Notes under the pieces: model-generated | The model's input: the letters and a program-made list of their open reading frames with translations, nothing else | Told to the model about the DNA's origin: nothing | Databases searched by the model: none | Made by a program: the position numbers and the translations under genes | Source of the DNA: an uncultured Pelagibacteraceae bacterium | GTDB lineage: Bacteria > Pseudomonadota > Alphaproteobacteria > Pelagibacterales > Pelagibacteraceae | DNA: 58,756 nt | Assembly: GCA_902522525.1 (NCBI GenBank) | Contig: CABYVU010000008.1 | Span: forward strand, 1 to 58,756 | Reading direction: 5' to 3' | Shown: positions 35,601 to 44,738 of the stretch, in pieces | Layout: the number at the start of each line of letters is the position of its first letter | Position numbering within the stretch: the first letter of the stretch is position 1

Positions 35601-36168
35601 TTAGAATTTTTTTCTTAATTAGTTTAACTTTTTTTTTCATTACTTCTGCAGAAAAATTATTGTTAATAACATAATCAGATAATCTTCTTTTTTTAGATAA
35701 GATAAACTGACTTTCTTTTAGACTTTTAATCAATTTTTTATTGAAGTTAGGTCTTTTTTTTAACCTTTCCAATACTTTTGAAGTTTTAGAATTAACAAAA
35801 ATTATTACATCTTCTTTTTTATTGAGCTTGTTTTCAATAAATAAGGGAATATCAAAGATTATCATTCTAGATTTTTTGTTTTTATTTATAAATTTTGTCA
35901 TTTTTTTTCTGACCAAAGGATGGACAATTTTAGAAATTATTTTAAGATTTTTTTTATTTGAGCTAATTGCTGATATGAGTTCTTTTTTTTGGATAGGAAA
36001 TGTTTTAATAAATTTAGGTAATTTTTTTTTCATTTGATTGAAGCAGTTTTTATTTTTTTTATAAATATATTTAACTTCATTATCTGCATTGAAAACTGGG
36101 TAACTAAAAAGTTTTGAAATAAAAGATTTTCCTGAACCAATCCCTCCAATTACTGCGATTCTAATCAT
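35575..36168 (-). CDS. coaE: Dephospho-CoA kinase
   Basis: Last step of coenzyme A synthesis. It has 197 residues. The P-loop GGIGSGKS at residues 8-15 is clear, with VFNADNEVKYIYKK following and IIFDIPLFIENKL as the substrate-side block. It is unusually Lys-rich, reflecting base composition. It lies 24 nt downstream of aroE and its 3' end overlaps the dnaQ start by 26 nt. Confidence 0.95.
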   Translation of the reverse strand: MIRIAVIGGIGSGKSFISKLFSYPVFNADNEVKYIYKKNKNCFNQMKKKLPKFIKTFPIQKKELISAISSNKKNLKIISKIVHPLVRKKMTKFINKNKKSRMIIFDIPLFIENKLNKKEDVIIFVNSKTSKVLERLKKRPNFNKKLIKSLKESQFILSKKRRLSDYVINNNFSAEVMKKKVKLIKKKILNERNSSRY

Positions 36169-36192
36169 GTTTAATTTTAAATTTCATATTTT

Positions 36193-36987
36193 TTAATTTT
36201 TTAAAAATTTAAGTAATTCTTCATTTATTTCTGGTTCAACTTTATGCCAGATATTAAAGGCTTGCTGTCCCTGAAATAAAAACATATTCAAACCATTTTC
36301 AATTATGTTACCTTTTGCACTTCCTGCATCTAAGAATTCTGTTTGGTATGGATCATATATTACATCATAAAAAAACTTGTTTTGACCAGTTTTAGAAAAA
36401 TCTATTCCAAACTTATCCTTTTTATTAAGACCTATAGTTGTGGCATTTATAATCATATCAAAATCAGGTAAATCTCCCCAGTCTACAACATTAATCTCTT
36501 TGAAAAATTCTTTTAAATTATTCGCTTTCTCTTTGGTTCTATTACTTAAAAATATTTTCGATACCTTCATTCTTAGGAGCGAAAAGATTATTGATGGTAC
36601 AACACCACCAGCTCCTAATATCAGGACTGTTTTATCAATAACATCATATTTTAATTTTTTTATGCTTAATTCAAATCCATCAATATCAGTATTATCTCCA
36701 ACTAAATTCCCTTTATTAAGAGAAATAGTATTTACAGATTGTGTTTTTATTGCATTGCCACTTAAAATATCTAAATGAGGAATTATTAATTTTTTAAAAG
36801 GGACTGTAATATTCAAACCATCCAAATCTCCTTTTTTCATGGATTTACATAGTTCAGATAAATCATTTTCATGAGCCTCTAATTTTGCATAAATTGCATC
36901 CAAATTATTTTTTTTTATCCAATAGTTGTGTAGCTTTGGAGATAAAGAATGTTCAATTGGATTTCCTATTACTAAAAATTTTTTCAT
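36193..36987 (-). CDS. aroE: Shikimate dehydrogenase
   Basis: NADPH-dependent reduction of 3-dehydroshikimate. It has 264 residues. It shows NPIEHSLSPKLHNYW, catalytic K65 in NITVPFKK, D101 in NTDIDGF and the nucleotide motif GAGGVVPSI. Substrate serines S14 and S16 are kept. It overlaps maf by 4 nt. Confidence 0.96.
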   Translation of the reverse strand: MKKFLVIGNPIEHSLSPKLHNYWIKKNNLDAIYAKLEAHENDLSELCKSMKKGDLDGLNITVPFKKLIIPHLDILSGNAIKTQSVNTISLNKGNLVGDNTDIDGFELSIKKLKYDVIDKTVLILGAGGVVPSIIFSLLRMKVSKIFLSNRTKEKANNLKEFFKEINVVDWGDLPDFDMIINATTIGLNKKDKFGIDFSKTGQNKFFYDVIYDPYQTEFLDAGSAKGNIIENGLNMFLFQGQQAFNIWHKVEPEINEELLKFLKN

Positions 36988-37568
36988 TTGATGAGTTCTA
37001 AGTATTCTTTAATTTTTTTTATAGGAAGACCCATAATTGTATCTTCGTCACCTTCAATATTTAAAAATAAAGTTCTACCTTCTCCTTCAATTTGATAAAC
37101 ATTATAAGCGTATAAAGCCTCATCACTAATTTTATTTAAGTAGGTAATTAGTTCATTTTCTGAAAAATGCTTCATAGTCAAGTAAGCTTTATCCGTATAA
37201 TTCCAAATCATAGACCCATTTTTAGATATGCATACTGAACTTATTAGAGAGTGTTTTTTTCCATTGAGTTTCTTTAAAATTTCAAGTGCTTCATCCCTAG
37301 TTTCTGGCTTTGATATAAGCTCACCTGATAAATCAATTACACTATCTGCTCCCAAAACTAAGCTATTAGTTATTTTTTGACTAACTTTATTAGCCTTTAG
37401 CTCAGCAAGATTTTTAGAAATAATTTCAGGCGAAGCACCCTCTTTCAACATACTTTCTTTGATTGGTTCTTCGTCTACATTAGAAACTTCAACATTAGTT
37501 TTAATGTCGTAACTATCCAATATTTGTTTTCTAACCTTACTTTTAGACGCTAAAATAATATTAAGCAT
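36984..37568 (-). CDS. maf: Maf-family nucleoside triphosphate pyrophosphatase
   Basis: House-cleaning NTP pyrophosphatase that hydrolyses non-canonical or dTTP/UTP-type nucleotides. It has 194 residues. The block ILASKSKVRKQILDSY at the start, LGADSVIDLSGELISKP with the catalytic Asp, and KKLNGKKHSLISSV are typical. It overlaps ppsR by 8 nt and aroE by 4 nt. Confidence 0.95.
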   Translation of the reverse strand: MLNIILASKSKVRKQILDSYDIKTNVEVSNVDEEPIKESMLKEGASPEIISKNLAELKANKVSQKITNSLVLGADSVIDLSGELISKPETRDEALEILKKLNGKKHSLISSVCISKNGSMIWNYTDKAYLTMKHFSENELITYLNKISDEALYAYNVYQIEGEGRTLFLNIEGDEDTIMGLPIKKIKEYLELIK

Positions 37569-38388
37569 TTTTTTTATTTTTTATTTCATAGATTTTTATT
37601 ACCGAGGCTGCTGTTTCTTCTACTGATTTTCTTGTTACATCTATTGTTGGCCAATTATTTTCTTTGAAAATCTTTCGAGCTCTGTTTAATTCATCCCTTA
37701 TTTTATCGATATTTACGTACTCGCTGTTATGATCCTCTTTAAGAGAAGTTAATCTGTTCTTTCTCAAATCATATAATCTCTCTGCTTCTGTAACTAAACC
37801 AACTACACATGGTGAAAAATTTTTTTCAGTAACTTTAGCTGGTAAAGAATTTATATTAACTAATGGAATATTTGACGTTTTAAAACCTCTATTAGCTAAA
37901 TAGATAGAAGTTGGTGTTTTGCTTGTCCTGCTAACACCAAGAAGTAGAATATCTGATTTCTCAATATCTTCCGTTTGATTACCATCATCATGATTCATGG
38001 TAAATTGTATAGCTTCAATTCTATCATAATATTCTTCATTAAGAATATGTTGTCCACTAGGTTGATGGGAGGCTTTTTGGTTTAAAACTTTGGAAAAATT
38101 TAGAATTAATTCACCAAGTACTCCAAAACAGGGTATATCTCTTTCGTAAGCTTTCTCAGTAAGATATTTTGCGAGCTTACTGTTAACTATGGTGTATAAA
38201 ATTATCGAATTTTTGTCTTTTTTTGCTTGTTTTAAAATGCTCAAAGTTTGACTTTCAGTCCTAGTAAAAGAGAAATGATTTGTTTCATATTCAAAATTAG
38301 GAAATTGAGCTTTTAAAGCTAAAAAAATTCTATCAAGAGTTTCACCAGTTGAATCTGATATCAAATAAATTTGGTATAAGTTTCTCAT
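37561..38388 (-). CDS. ppsR: Pyruvate, phosphate dikinase/PEP synthase regulatory protein
   Basis: Bifunctional ADP-dependent kinase and Pi-dependent pyrophosphorylase (DUF299) controlling PPDK or PEP synthase. It has 275 residues. The P-loop is GVSRTSKTPTS at 151-161 and the start IYLISDSTGETLDR is conserved. It is the first gene left of the candidate origin; its Caulobacter counterpart CC_0001 and Rickettsia RP001 have the same position beside oriC. Confidence 0.96.
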   Translation of the reverse strand: MRNLYQIYLISDSTGETLDRIFLALKAQFPNFEYETNHFSFTRTESQTLSILKQAKKDKNSIILYTIVNSKLAKYLTEKAYERDIPCFGVLGELILNFSKVLNQKASHQPSGQHILNEEYYDRIEAIQFTMNHDDGNQTEDIEKSDILLLGVSRTSKTPTSIYLANRGFKTSNIPLVNINSLPAKVTEKNFSPCVVGLVTEAERLYDLRKNRLTSLKEDHNSEYVNIDKIRDELNRARKIFKENNWPTIDVTRKSVEETAASVIKIYEIKNKKNA

Positions 38389-38670
38389 GTATAAGATGTT
38401 TATAAACTATTAGTAAAATAAGAAAAATGTAGATTTATTTAATAAAATGATAGTTGTTAGATTTTTTGTCATTTAATTAGATGATTTATAAAATGTGATT
38501 ATACTTATACATAATAACACTAGAATGTGATAAAATTAGATTAATCATTGAAAAATCTAACTAATTTGAGTTTAAAAATGTTAATAAAAAGTTAATTAAG
38601 TGTGGAAATTGAGTAATTTACGTAATTCACAATACATAATACTAATAAGGTAATTAATATATCTATTTAT
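38389..38670. other. Candidate chromosomal replication origin (oriC)
   Basis: A 282-nt gene-free region between divergent ppsR and hemE, the largest intergenic gap here. Its location equals that of Cori in Caulobacter and oriC in Rickettsia. It is extremely AT-rich and contains several near-matches to the DnaA box TTATCCACA: 7 of 9 at 38506-38514 (TTATACATA), at 38623-38631 (TAATTCACA), and on the minus strand at 38601-38609 (TGTGGAAAT). A TTAA-N7-TTAA element, the CtrA pattern, is at 38581-38595. No perfect DnaA box is present, so the call rests mostly on synteny. Confidence 0.6.
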
Positions 38671-39672
38671 ATGAATCCCATAACCAACTGCATCAAAAAT
38701 CAGGATACTAAAATTAATCCTATATGGTTAATGAGGCAGGCCGGAAGGTATTTGCCAGAGTTTAGAGAAATTAGGAAAGAAAACTCAGATTTTATAAAAC
38801 TTTGTTTAAATAGTGATTTAGCATCTCAAATTACTCTTCAACCTATTAAAAGATTTGGTTTTGATGGGGCTGTAATTTTTTCAGATATTTTGATGTTACC
38901 TTATGGACTTGGTCAAAAAGTAGAATTTGAAAAAAACTTTGGACCTAAATTAGGAGAAATAAATTTAGAAACAATAAAAAATGTTGACGAGATAAGTTTT
39001 ACTGAAAAAGTTTATAAAGTATATAAAGCAATTTCAAAAACTTCAAAAGACTCTTTAATGAATAATAAGGATACGATTGGATTTGTTGGAGCACCTTGGA
39101 CTATTTTAGTTTACATGATTAACAGATCATCCCCCAAAAAAGGTTTGTCTACTGATTTTTTTAAAGATGAATTTTTAATTAATAGATTATTAGGAATAAT
39201 AGAAAAGTTTTTAAAACTTCATATAAAAAATCAAGTTGAAGCTGGCGCTCAAATTATTCAAATTTTTGATAGTTGGGCTGGGTTATTAAAAGATAAAATT
39301 CCAGAATATATTTATATACCTACTTTAAATATTGTAGAATATGTTAAAGAACTAGGAGTTCCTGTTATCTGTTTTCCTAGAGGCATTAAAGATTATAAAA
39401 ATTTCTGTGATATTGTTAATCCTGATGCTGTAAATATAGATTACGATGTAGACCCAAAGAAAATAGTAAATGAGATAAAAATACCAATACAGGGTGGTCT
39501 TGACCCAAAAATTTTGTTAACAGACCAAAAAACCCTTAGAACAGAAGTTGAAAAATATCTTAATATTTTTAAAGACCACCCATACGTTTTTAATTTAGGC
39601 CATGGAATACTTCCTGAAACTAAAATTGAAATGGTTGAAGAATTAATCAATATTGTAAGAAACTTTAAATGA
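38671..39672 (+). CDS. hemE: Uroporphyrinogen decarboxylase
   Basis: Decarboxylates uroporphyrinogen III to coproporphyrinogen III. It has 333 residues. It contains PIWLMRQAGRYLPEFREIR, GFDGAVIFSDIL with the active Asp, GFVGAPWTILVYM, IFDSWAGLL and FNLGHGILPET. It is the first gene right of the candidate origin and starts the hemE-hemH-hemJ-rho run, overlapping hemH by 4 nt. Confidence 0.98.
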   Translation: MNPITNCIKNQDTKINPIWLMRQAGRYLPEFREIRKENSDFIKLCLNSDLASQITLQPIKRFGFDGAVIFSDILMLPYGLGQKVEFEKNFGPKLGEINLETIKNVDEISFTEKVYKVYKAISKTSKDSLMNNKDTIGFVGAPWTILVYMINRSSPKKGLSTDFFKDEFLINRLLGIIEKFLKLHIKNQVEAGAQIIQIFDSWAGLLKDKIPEYIYIPTLNIVEYVKELGVPVICFPRGIKDYKNFCDIVNPDAVNIDYDVDPKKIVNEIKIPIQGGLDPKILLTDQKTLRTEVEKYLNIFKDHPYVFNLGHGILPETKIEMVEELINIVRNFK

Positions 39673-40661
39673 CACCGAACCATCCAAAAGTTAATTATGG
39701 TAAGACCGGCATTTTAATTGTAAATCTTGGTACGCCTGACTCAACAAATTGGTTAGATATTAGAAAATATTTAAAGGAATTTTTGTCAGACAGACGAGTA
39801 ATTGAAGTAAATCCTTTAATTTGGCAGGTAATACTTAATTTATTTATACTTACTTTTAGACCTTCAAAAACAGCAAAAGCTTATAAAGAAATATGGATGG
39901 AAGATAAAAATATGTCTCCTTTAAGATATTTTACTGAAAGCCAATCTGAAAAATTATCTAAACAAATAGGAAATGAAAATTTAATTGTTGATTTTGCTAT
40001 GAGATATGGAAATCCAAGTATTAAAAGCAAAATCCATGGTCTTCAAAAAAAAGGTTGTGAAAATTTAATCGTGCTTCCCTTGTATCCGCAATATGCAGCA
40101 GCAACTACAGCAACAGTTTGTGATGAGGTTTACAGAACTTTAATGAAAATGAGATGGCAACCAAATCTTAAAATAATCCCTCATTATGAGTCTGAACCTC
40201 TTTATATTGAGGCAATCAAAAACAGTATTATTAAAAAAATTAGTGAAATTAATTGGCAGCCTGATTTAATTATTGCATCATACCATGGGATTCCTAAGAA
40301 ATATTTTGACAAAGGAGACCCCTATCATTGCTATTGTCACAAAACTACAAGATTGATTTCTGAAAAATACTCAGATATTAAAATTATGACAACATTTCAA
40401 TCAAGATTTGGTCCTCAAGAATGGCTACAGCCCTATACCGACAAAACTTTTGAGGCTTTACCTAAAGAAGGTAAAAAAAATATATTAGTTATTTGCCCTG
40501 GATTTTCATCAGATTGTGTAGAAACTTTAGAGGAAATATCAATTCAGGGAAAAGAAAGCTTTATTAAATCTGGTGGAGAAAATTTTGAGATGATTCCATG
40601 TTTAAACGATAATGAGGATCATATTAATTTATTCAAACATCTTATTTCAAAGAATTTATAA
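39669..40661 (+). CDS. hemH: Ferrochelatase
   Basis: Inserts Fe2+ into protoporphyrin IX. It has 330 residues. It shows GILIVNLGTPDS, DFAMRYGNPSI, LPLYPQYAAATTATV, the metal-site histidine in IIASYHGIPKKYFDKGDPY, and CPGFSSDCVETLEEI. Coupled to hemE by a 4-nt overlap and followed by hemJ after 3 nt, completing the late heme steps together. Confidence 0.98.
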   Translation: MTPNHPKVNYGKTGILIVNLGTPDSTNWLDIRKYLKEFLSDRRVIEVNPLIWQVILNLFILTFRPSKTAKAYKEIWMEDKNMSPLRYFTESQSEKLSKQIGNENLIVDFAMRYGNPSIKSKIHGLQKKGCENLIVLPLYPQYAAATTATVCDEVYRTLMKMRWQPNLKIIPHYESEPLYIEAIKNSIIKKISEINWQPDLIIASYHGIPKKYFDKGDPYHCYCHKTTRLISEKYSDIKIMTTFQSRFGPQEWLQPYTDKTFEALPKEGKKNILVICPGFSSDCVETLEEISIQGKESFIKSGGENFEMIPCLNDNEDHINLFKHLISKNL

Positions 40662-40664
40662 TTA

Positions 40665-41099
40665 ATGAGCGGATACCTTTTATTAAAATCACTCCATTTA
40701 ATTGCAGTAATTTCTTGGATGGCAGGCCTTTTATATTTGCCAAGAATATTTGTTTATCATGTTGAAAATTTTGAAAAAGAGCAAGCTACTGAGATTTTTG
40801 AAACAATGGAAAGGAAACTTTATAATTATATAATGCGACCGGCCATGATCTTATCCTGGCTTTTTGGTATCATACTGATTTGGATAAATGGGATTGAAAC
40901 TTTTGCTTATCTATGGCTACAGCTTAAAATCATTCTAGTAGTAGTTTTGACGATTTATCATGAATACCTTGGAAAATGTATACGGTTGCTAAAATCAAAA
41001 GAAAACACCAAATCTTCCAAATTTTATAGAATAATTAATGAAATTCCTACTGTATTGCTGATTTTTATTGTATTTATTGTAGTTTTTAAACCTATCTAG
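40665..41099 (+). CDS. hemJ: Protoporphyrinogen oxidase HemJ
   Basis: Membrane protein of 144 residues that oxidises protoporphyrinogen IX in many alphaproteobacteria and cyanobacteria lacking HemG/HemY. About four hydrophobic helices are visible. The conserved histidine near residue 11 lies in LLLKSLHLIAVISWMAGL, and YLWLQLKIILVVVLTIYHEY carries a conserved Lys and His. It directly follows hemH, so the order hemE-hemH-hemJ covers the terminal pathway apart from coproporphyrinogen oxidase. Confidence 0.95.
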   Translation: MSGYLLLKSLHLIAVISWMAGLLYLPRIFVYHVENFEKEQATEIFETMERKLYNYIMRPAMILSWLFGIILIWINGIETFAYLWLQLKIILVVVLTIYHEYLGKCIRLLKSKENTKSSKFYRIINEIPTVLLIFIVFIVVFKPI

Positions 41100-41157
41100 G
41101 GTTGAAATTTTAGTTTCAATATATATATTTAATTTATCTTAAACAAAACTCCCATAA

Positions 41158-42429
41158 ATGAACATTCAAGAATTAAAAGAAAAAAGCTCTGAAAAATTAA
41201 TCACTGAAGCTGAAAAGCTTGGAATAGAAAATGCTAGTACTCTTCGTAGACAAGAAATTTATTTTGCAATTTTAAAAAAACTTGCAGAAAAAGGAGAAGA
41301 GATAACTGGTGGAGGAGTTTTACAACTACTTCAAGATGGTTTTGGTTTTCTGAGGGCAATGGAGTCTAATTATTTACCAGGAGCAGATGATATATATGTA
41401 AGTCCAAGTCAGATAAGAAGATTTGGATTGAGAACTGGAGATACAGTTGAGGGACCTATTAGATCCCCTAAAGATGGAGAAAGATATTTTGCACTTCTTC
41501 AAGTAAGTAAGATAAATTTTGAAGAACCGGATAAATTTAAGCATAAAATTGCGTTCGACAACTTAACACCTCTATACCCAAATAAACAATTGGGGATGGA
41601 AGTTGAGACTAATAAAATAGAAAAAAAACCTGATCTTACTCCAAGGTTGATTGATTTAGTAAGTCCTATTGGAAAAGGTCAAAGATCATTGATTATATCT
41701 CCACCTAAGGCAGGGAAAACGATGATTTTACAAAGTATTGCAAATTCTATAACAGCCAATCATCCCGAATGTTATCTTATGGTTTTGTTAATTGATGAAA
41801 GACCAGAAGAAGTAACAGATATGCAAAGAACAGTTAAAGGCGAAGTTATAAGTTCAACTTTTGATGAACCAGCTCAACGCCATGTAGCAGTTGCTGAAAT
41901 GGTTATTGAAAAAGCCAAAAGACTGACAGAACATAAGAAAGATGTTGTAATACTATTAGATTCTATAACAAGATTAGGAAGAGCGTATAATGCTGTTGTA
42001 CCAAGTTCAGGAAAAGTTTTGACAGGTGGTGTAGATGCCAACGCGCTACAAAGACCCAAAAGGTTTTTTGGTGCAGCCAGAAATATTGAGGAAGGTGGAT
42101 CATTAACAATTATAGCCACTGCTCTTATTGATACTGGTAGCAGGATGGATGAAGTAATTTTTGAGGAATTTAAAGGAACTGGAAATAGTGAAACCATTTT
42201 AGATAGAAAAATATCAGAGAAGAGAATTTTCCCTGCAATAGATATTACAAAATCTGGAACAAGAAGAGAGGAATTAATTTTTGATAAAAATGATCTTCAA
42301 AAAATGAACGTTTTGAGAAGAATAATTGCTCCGATGGGATCTATGGATGCGATAGATTTTATTAATTCAAAATTAAAGACAACTAAAAATAACGCTGAAT
42401 TTTTTAATTCAATGAATAAGCCTGCATAA
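41158..42429 (+). CDS. rho: Transcription termination factor Rho
   Basis: Hexameric RNA helicase. It has 423 residues. The N-terminal helical domain and cold-shock-like RNA-binding domain ([21 protein letters not shown]) are intact. Walker A is PPKAGKT at 182-188, with [24 protein letters not shown] and [16 protein letters not shown] after it. A Rho-dependent genome fits the near absence of clear intrinsic terminators here. The 58-nt upstream gap contains only a weak 6-bp inverted repeat (41102-41119). It ends exactly where the convergent sulfotransferase gene ends. Confidence 0.98.
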   Translation: MNIQELKEKSSEKLITEAEKLGIENASTLRRQEIYFAILKKLAEKGEEITGGGVLQLLQDGFGFLRAMESNYLPGADDIYVSPSQIRRFGLRTGDTVEGPIRSPKDGERYFALLQVSKINFEEPDKFKHKIAFDNLTPLYPNKQLGMEVETNKIEKKPDLTPRLIDLVSPIGKGQRSLIISPPKAGKTMILQSIANSITANHPECYLMVLLIDERPEEVTDMQRTVKGEVISSTFDEPAQRHVAVAEMVIEKAKRLTEHKKDVVILLDSITRLGRAYNAVVPSSGKVLTGGVDANALQRPKRFFGAARNIEEGGSLTIIATALIDTGSRMDEVIFEEFKGTGNSETILDRKISEKRIFPAIDITKSGTRREELIFDKNDLQKMNVLRRIIAPMGSMDAIDFINSKLKTTKNNAEFFNSMNKPA

Positions 42430-43284
42430 TTATAAATAACCAAGTTCTTTCATTTCAATCTCGAATTTTTCTTCAATACTTTCCTTAATTTCAATATCCA
42501 ATTTTTCCTGCCATTTGTTTTTAGGGCCTAAATTAAAAAAACTTTTTGTCTCGCCTGTTTCCTTATTTTTAATTGCTTCCTTAAAACCATCTTTTTTTTC
42601 CATTCTTTTTAAATTTTCAAATTCATTTGACTTTATTGCCAGATCAATTTTTTTGTCTTCGATTTTCAAATTCATCAACTTAGAAATATAATTTGAAATT
42701 TTACGAAACTCATTTTTTGGTTCTGAAACTAAATTTTCATATTTTATTAAAAGGTAATTTTTTTTAAAATTTTTCCACGAATTATAATGAGTTTTCCATG
42801 ATGTAATAAGCGTAAACATATCATTATTTTGGTTATGACCATCTGGGTTATATTTTTTTCCTAAGGCTCTATGTTCATCAAATAAAAACTCTTTTGCTTC
42901 TTGATAATTTTTTTTTGAATAGTGATAAAGAACTGAACTTATCACATTTCTTGGATCTCTAACAATGTATATTGCACCTAATGAGCAACTATGATTAGTA
43001 AAATTCGATCTACCAATTTTAACCAGTGCATGATGAGTTTTTAGTAATTTAATTTTGTTGTCAGAATTTATAATATTTTGTGATTTCAACCAATTAGATG
43101 AAATTTCATTTATATCATCTAAATTACTAATGAGATTCTTAAAGTCGGATCTTAATGGATATTGTTTTATATTTAATATTGAACTAAAGTTTGCTTCATT
43201 ATTTTCATCATATAGTAACGAAGATAAAAAAGAACGAACCCAAGTGTTTCCACTTTTAGGATAAGATGCTAACCATATAATCAT
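42430..43284 (-). CDS. Sulfotransferase-domain protein
   Basis: A 284-residue single-domain sulfotransferase without TPRs. The PAPS loop YPKSGNTW is at 8-15, the catalytic-type histidine follows in LLKTHHALVK (about 82-90), and the 3'-phosphate site is IVRDPRNVISSVLYHYSKK with R109 and S116. The C-terminal region has NEFENLKRMEKKDGF and FNLGPKNKWQEKL typical of the family. The order rho then mnmE is often contiguous in alphaproteobacteria, so this gene may be an insertion. It is not close to the two TPR-sulfotransferases in sequence style. Confidence 0.93.
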   Translation of the reverse strand: MIIWLASYPKSGNTWVRSFLSSLLYDENNEANFSSILNIKQYPLRSDFKNLISNLDDINEISSNWLKSQNIINSDNKIKLLKTHHALVKIGRSNFTNHSCSLGAIYIVRDPRNVISSVLYHYSKKNYQEAKEFLFDEHRALGKKYNPDGHNQNNDMFTLITSWKTHYNSWKNFKKNYLLIKYENLVSEPKNEFRKISNYISKLMNLKIEDKKIDLAIKSNEFENLKRMEKKDGFKEAIKNKETGETKSFFNLGPKNKWQEKLDIEIKESIEEKFEIEMKELGYL

Positions 43285-43330
43285 TAATAAAATTATATAA
43301 TTATGCTTAATATAAAACTATAATAATTAT

Positions 43331-44662
43331 ATGAACATATACGCGCTTTCATCAAGTCCTGGAGTTTCAGGTATAGCAGTTATTCGTTTATCTGGGATAC
43401 ACACAAAAAAAATTATACTAAGTTTAATAAATGGAGAAATGCCTCCTCCAAGATTAGCAACTCTTAAAAAATTCAATAAAGTCAATAATTCTGAGCTGAT
43501 AGACGAAGGTATATTGTTGTGGTTTCCTGGCCCTGAGAGCTATACAGGTGAAGATATGGCTGAAATACATGTACATGGTAGCATAGCTGTTATTAGATCA
43601 ATTTTAGATCAATTGTCAAAATTTGAAGATTGTCGTCTAGCAGAGCCTGGTGAATTTACAAAAATTGCCTTTCAAAATGGAAAAATAAATCTTCTTAAGG
43701 CTGAGAGTATATCGGATCTTATTTCTGCAGAAACCGAAATTCAAAGACAACAAGCTATTAAAATAATGAGTGGAAGAAGTTCTGAAAAATATAATTCTCT
43801 AAGGGAAAAGCTTTTAAAAATTTTGTCAAATGTTGAGGCCAAAATCGATTTTCCTGAAGATGATCTTCCAGAAGATGTAATAAAAAATATTAAAATAGAC
43901 TCCGAAAAAATCAGAAATGAAATTGAAAAAATTTTGAATGATCAAAAAGTTGGAGAAAGAATTAGAGAAGGTTTTAAGATTGCAATTATAGGACCAGCTA
44001 ATGCAGGAAAATCCTCTTTATTGAATTATTTATCGAACCGCGATGTAGCTATCGTCTCAGAAATTGCAGGAACAACTAGAGACGTTATCGAAGCTCATTT
44101 GAATTTAGACGGTTATCCTGTTGTGATTTCTGATACTGCAGGGATAAGAGAGTCTCAAGATGAGATAGAAAAAAAAGGAATTAGATTAGCCCTCAAACGT
44201 GCAGAGGATGCCGATCTTAATATTATAGTAATAGAGCCAAAGAGTGTTGATTTTACTGGATTTTTGAACGATTTAGTTAGTGAAAAATCAATAATTGTCA
44301 TAAATAAAATAGATCTTGGTTATAATAATATCAATCAACAAATTGAAAAATTTAATCCAATTTTTTTATCAATTAAAAATGAAACTAACTTAGATGAATT
44401 AATAAAAAGAATAAAAGACAAATTAAAAAATAAATTTGTAAGCTCAAGCGAAACTTTAATTACCAGAGAAAGACATAGACAAAGCTTAGAGGCTTGTCTT
44501 CAGAATTTAAAAAATTTTAAGGAAAAAAACTCCCAGGAAGACTTTGATAAAGCTGCAGAGGATTTAAGATTGGCAACCAGACATTTAGGTATGATTGTTG
44601 GAAAAGTAGATGTTGAAGAAATATTAGGATCCATTTTTAGTGATTTTTGTATAGGTAAATAA
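43331..44662 (+). CDS. mnmE: tRNA modification GTPase MnmE
   Basis: With MnmG makes cmnm5U or nm5U at wobble position 34. It has 443 residues. N-terminal formyl-THF domain begins IYALSSSPGVSGIAVIRLSG; G1 is GPANAGKS at 221-228; SDTAGIRES and NKID follow; the C-terminal CIGK motif is at 440-443. mnmG follows after a 76-nt gap containing a weak CCTAAA/TTTAGG dyad (44665-44687). Start chosen as the ATG at 43331. Confidence 0.98.
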   Translation: MNIYALSSSPGVSGIAVIRLSGIHTKKIILSLINGEMPPPRLATLKKFNKVNNSELIDEGILLWFPGPESYTGEDMAEIHVHGSIAVIRSILDQLSKFEDCRLAEPGEFTKIAFQNGKINLLKAESISDLISAETEIQRQQAIKIMSGRSSEKYNSLREKLLKILSNVEAKIDFPEDDLPEDVIKNIKIDSEKIRNEIEKILNDQKVGERIREGFKIAIIGPANAGKSSLLNYLSNRDVAIVSEIAGTTRDVIEAHLNLDGYPVVISDTAGIRESQDEIEKKGIRLALKRAEDADLNIIVIEPKSVDFTGFLNDLVSEKSIIVINKIDLGYNNINQQIEKFNPIFLSIKNETNLDELIKRIKDKLKNKFVSSSETLITRERHRQSLEACLQNLKNFKEKNSQEDFDKAAEDLRLATRHLGMIVGKVDVEEILGSIFSDFCIGK

Positions 44663-44738
44663 GCCCTAAATTTGTTCACTTTTTAGGCATATTTAAGTGT
44701 TTTCTTGTAAAATTTTAGATCAATAATAAATTACAATT

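Noticed and set aside
38526-38534. TGTGATAAA as a DnaA box in the candidate origin
   Set aside because: Matches the box only if a base deletion is allowed; 6 of 9 otherwise.
41102-41119. TTGAAA/TTTCAA repeat before rho as a regulatory hairpin
   Set aside because: Six AT-rich pairs are expected by chance in this composition; no further support.
44665-44687. Weak hairpin between mnmE and mnmG (CCTAAA/TTTAGG) as a terminator
   Set aside because: Only 6 bp with an 11-nt loop and no T-run.
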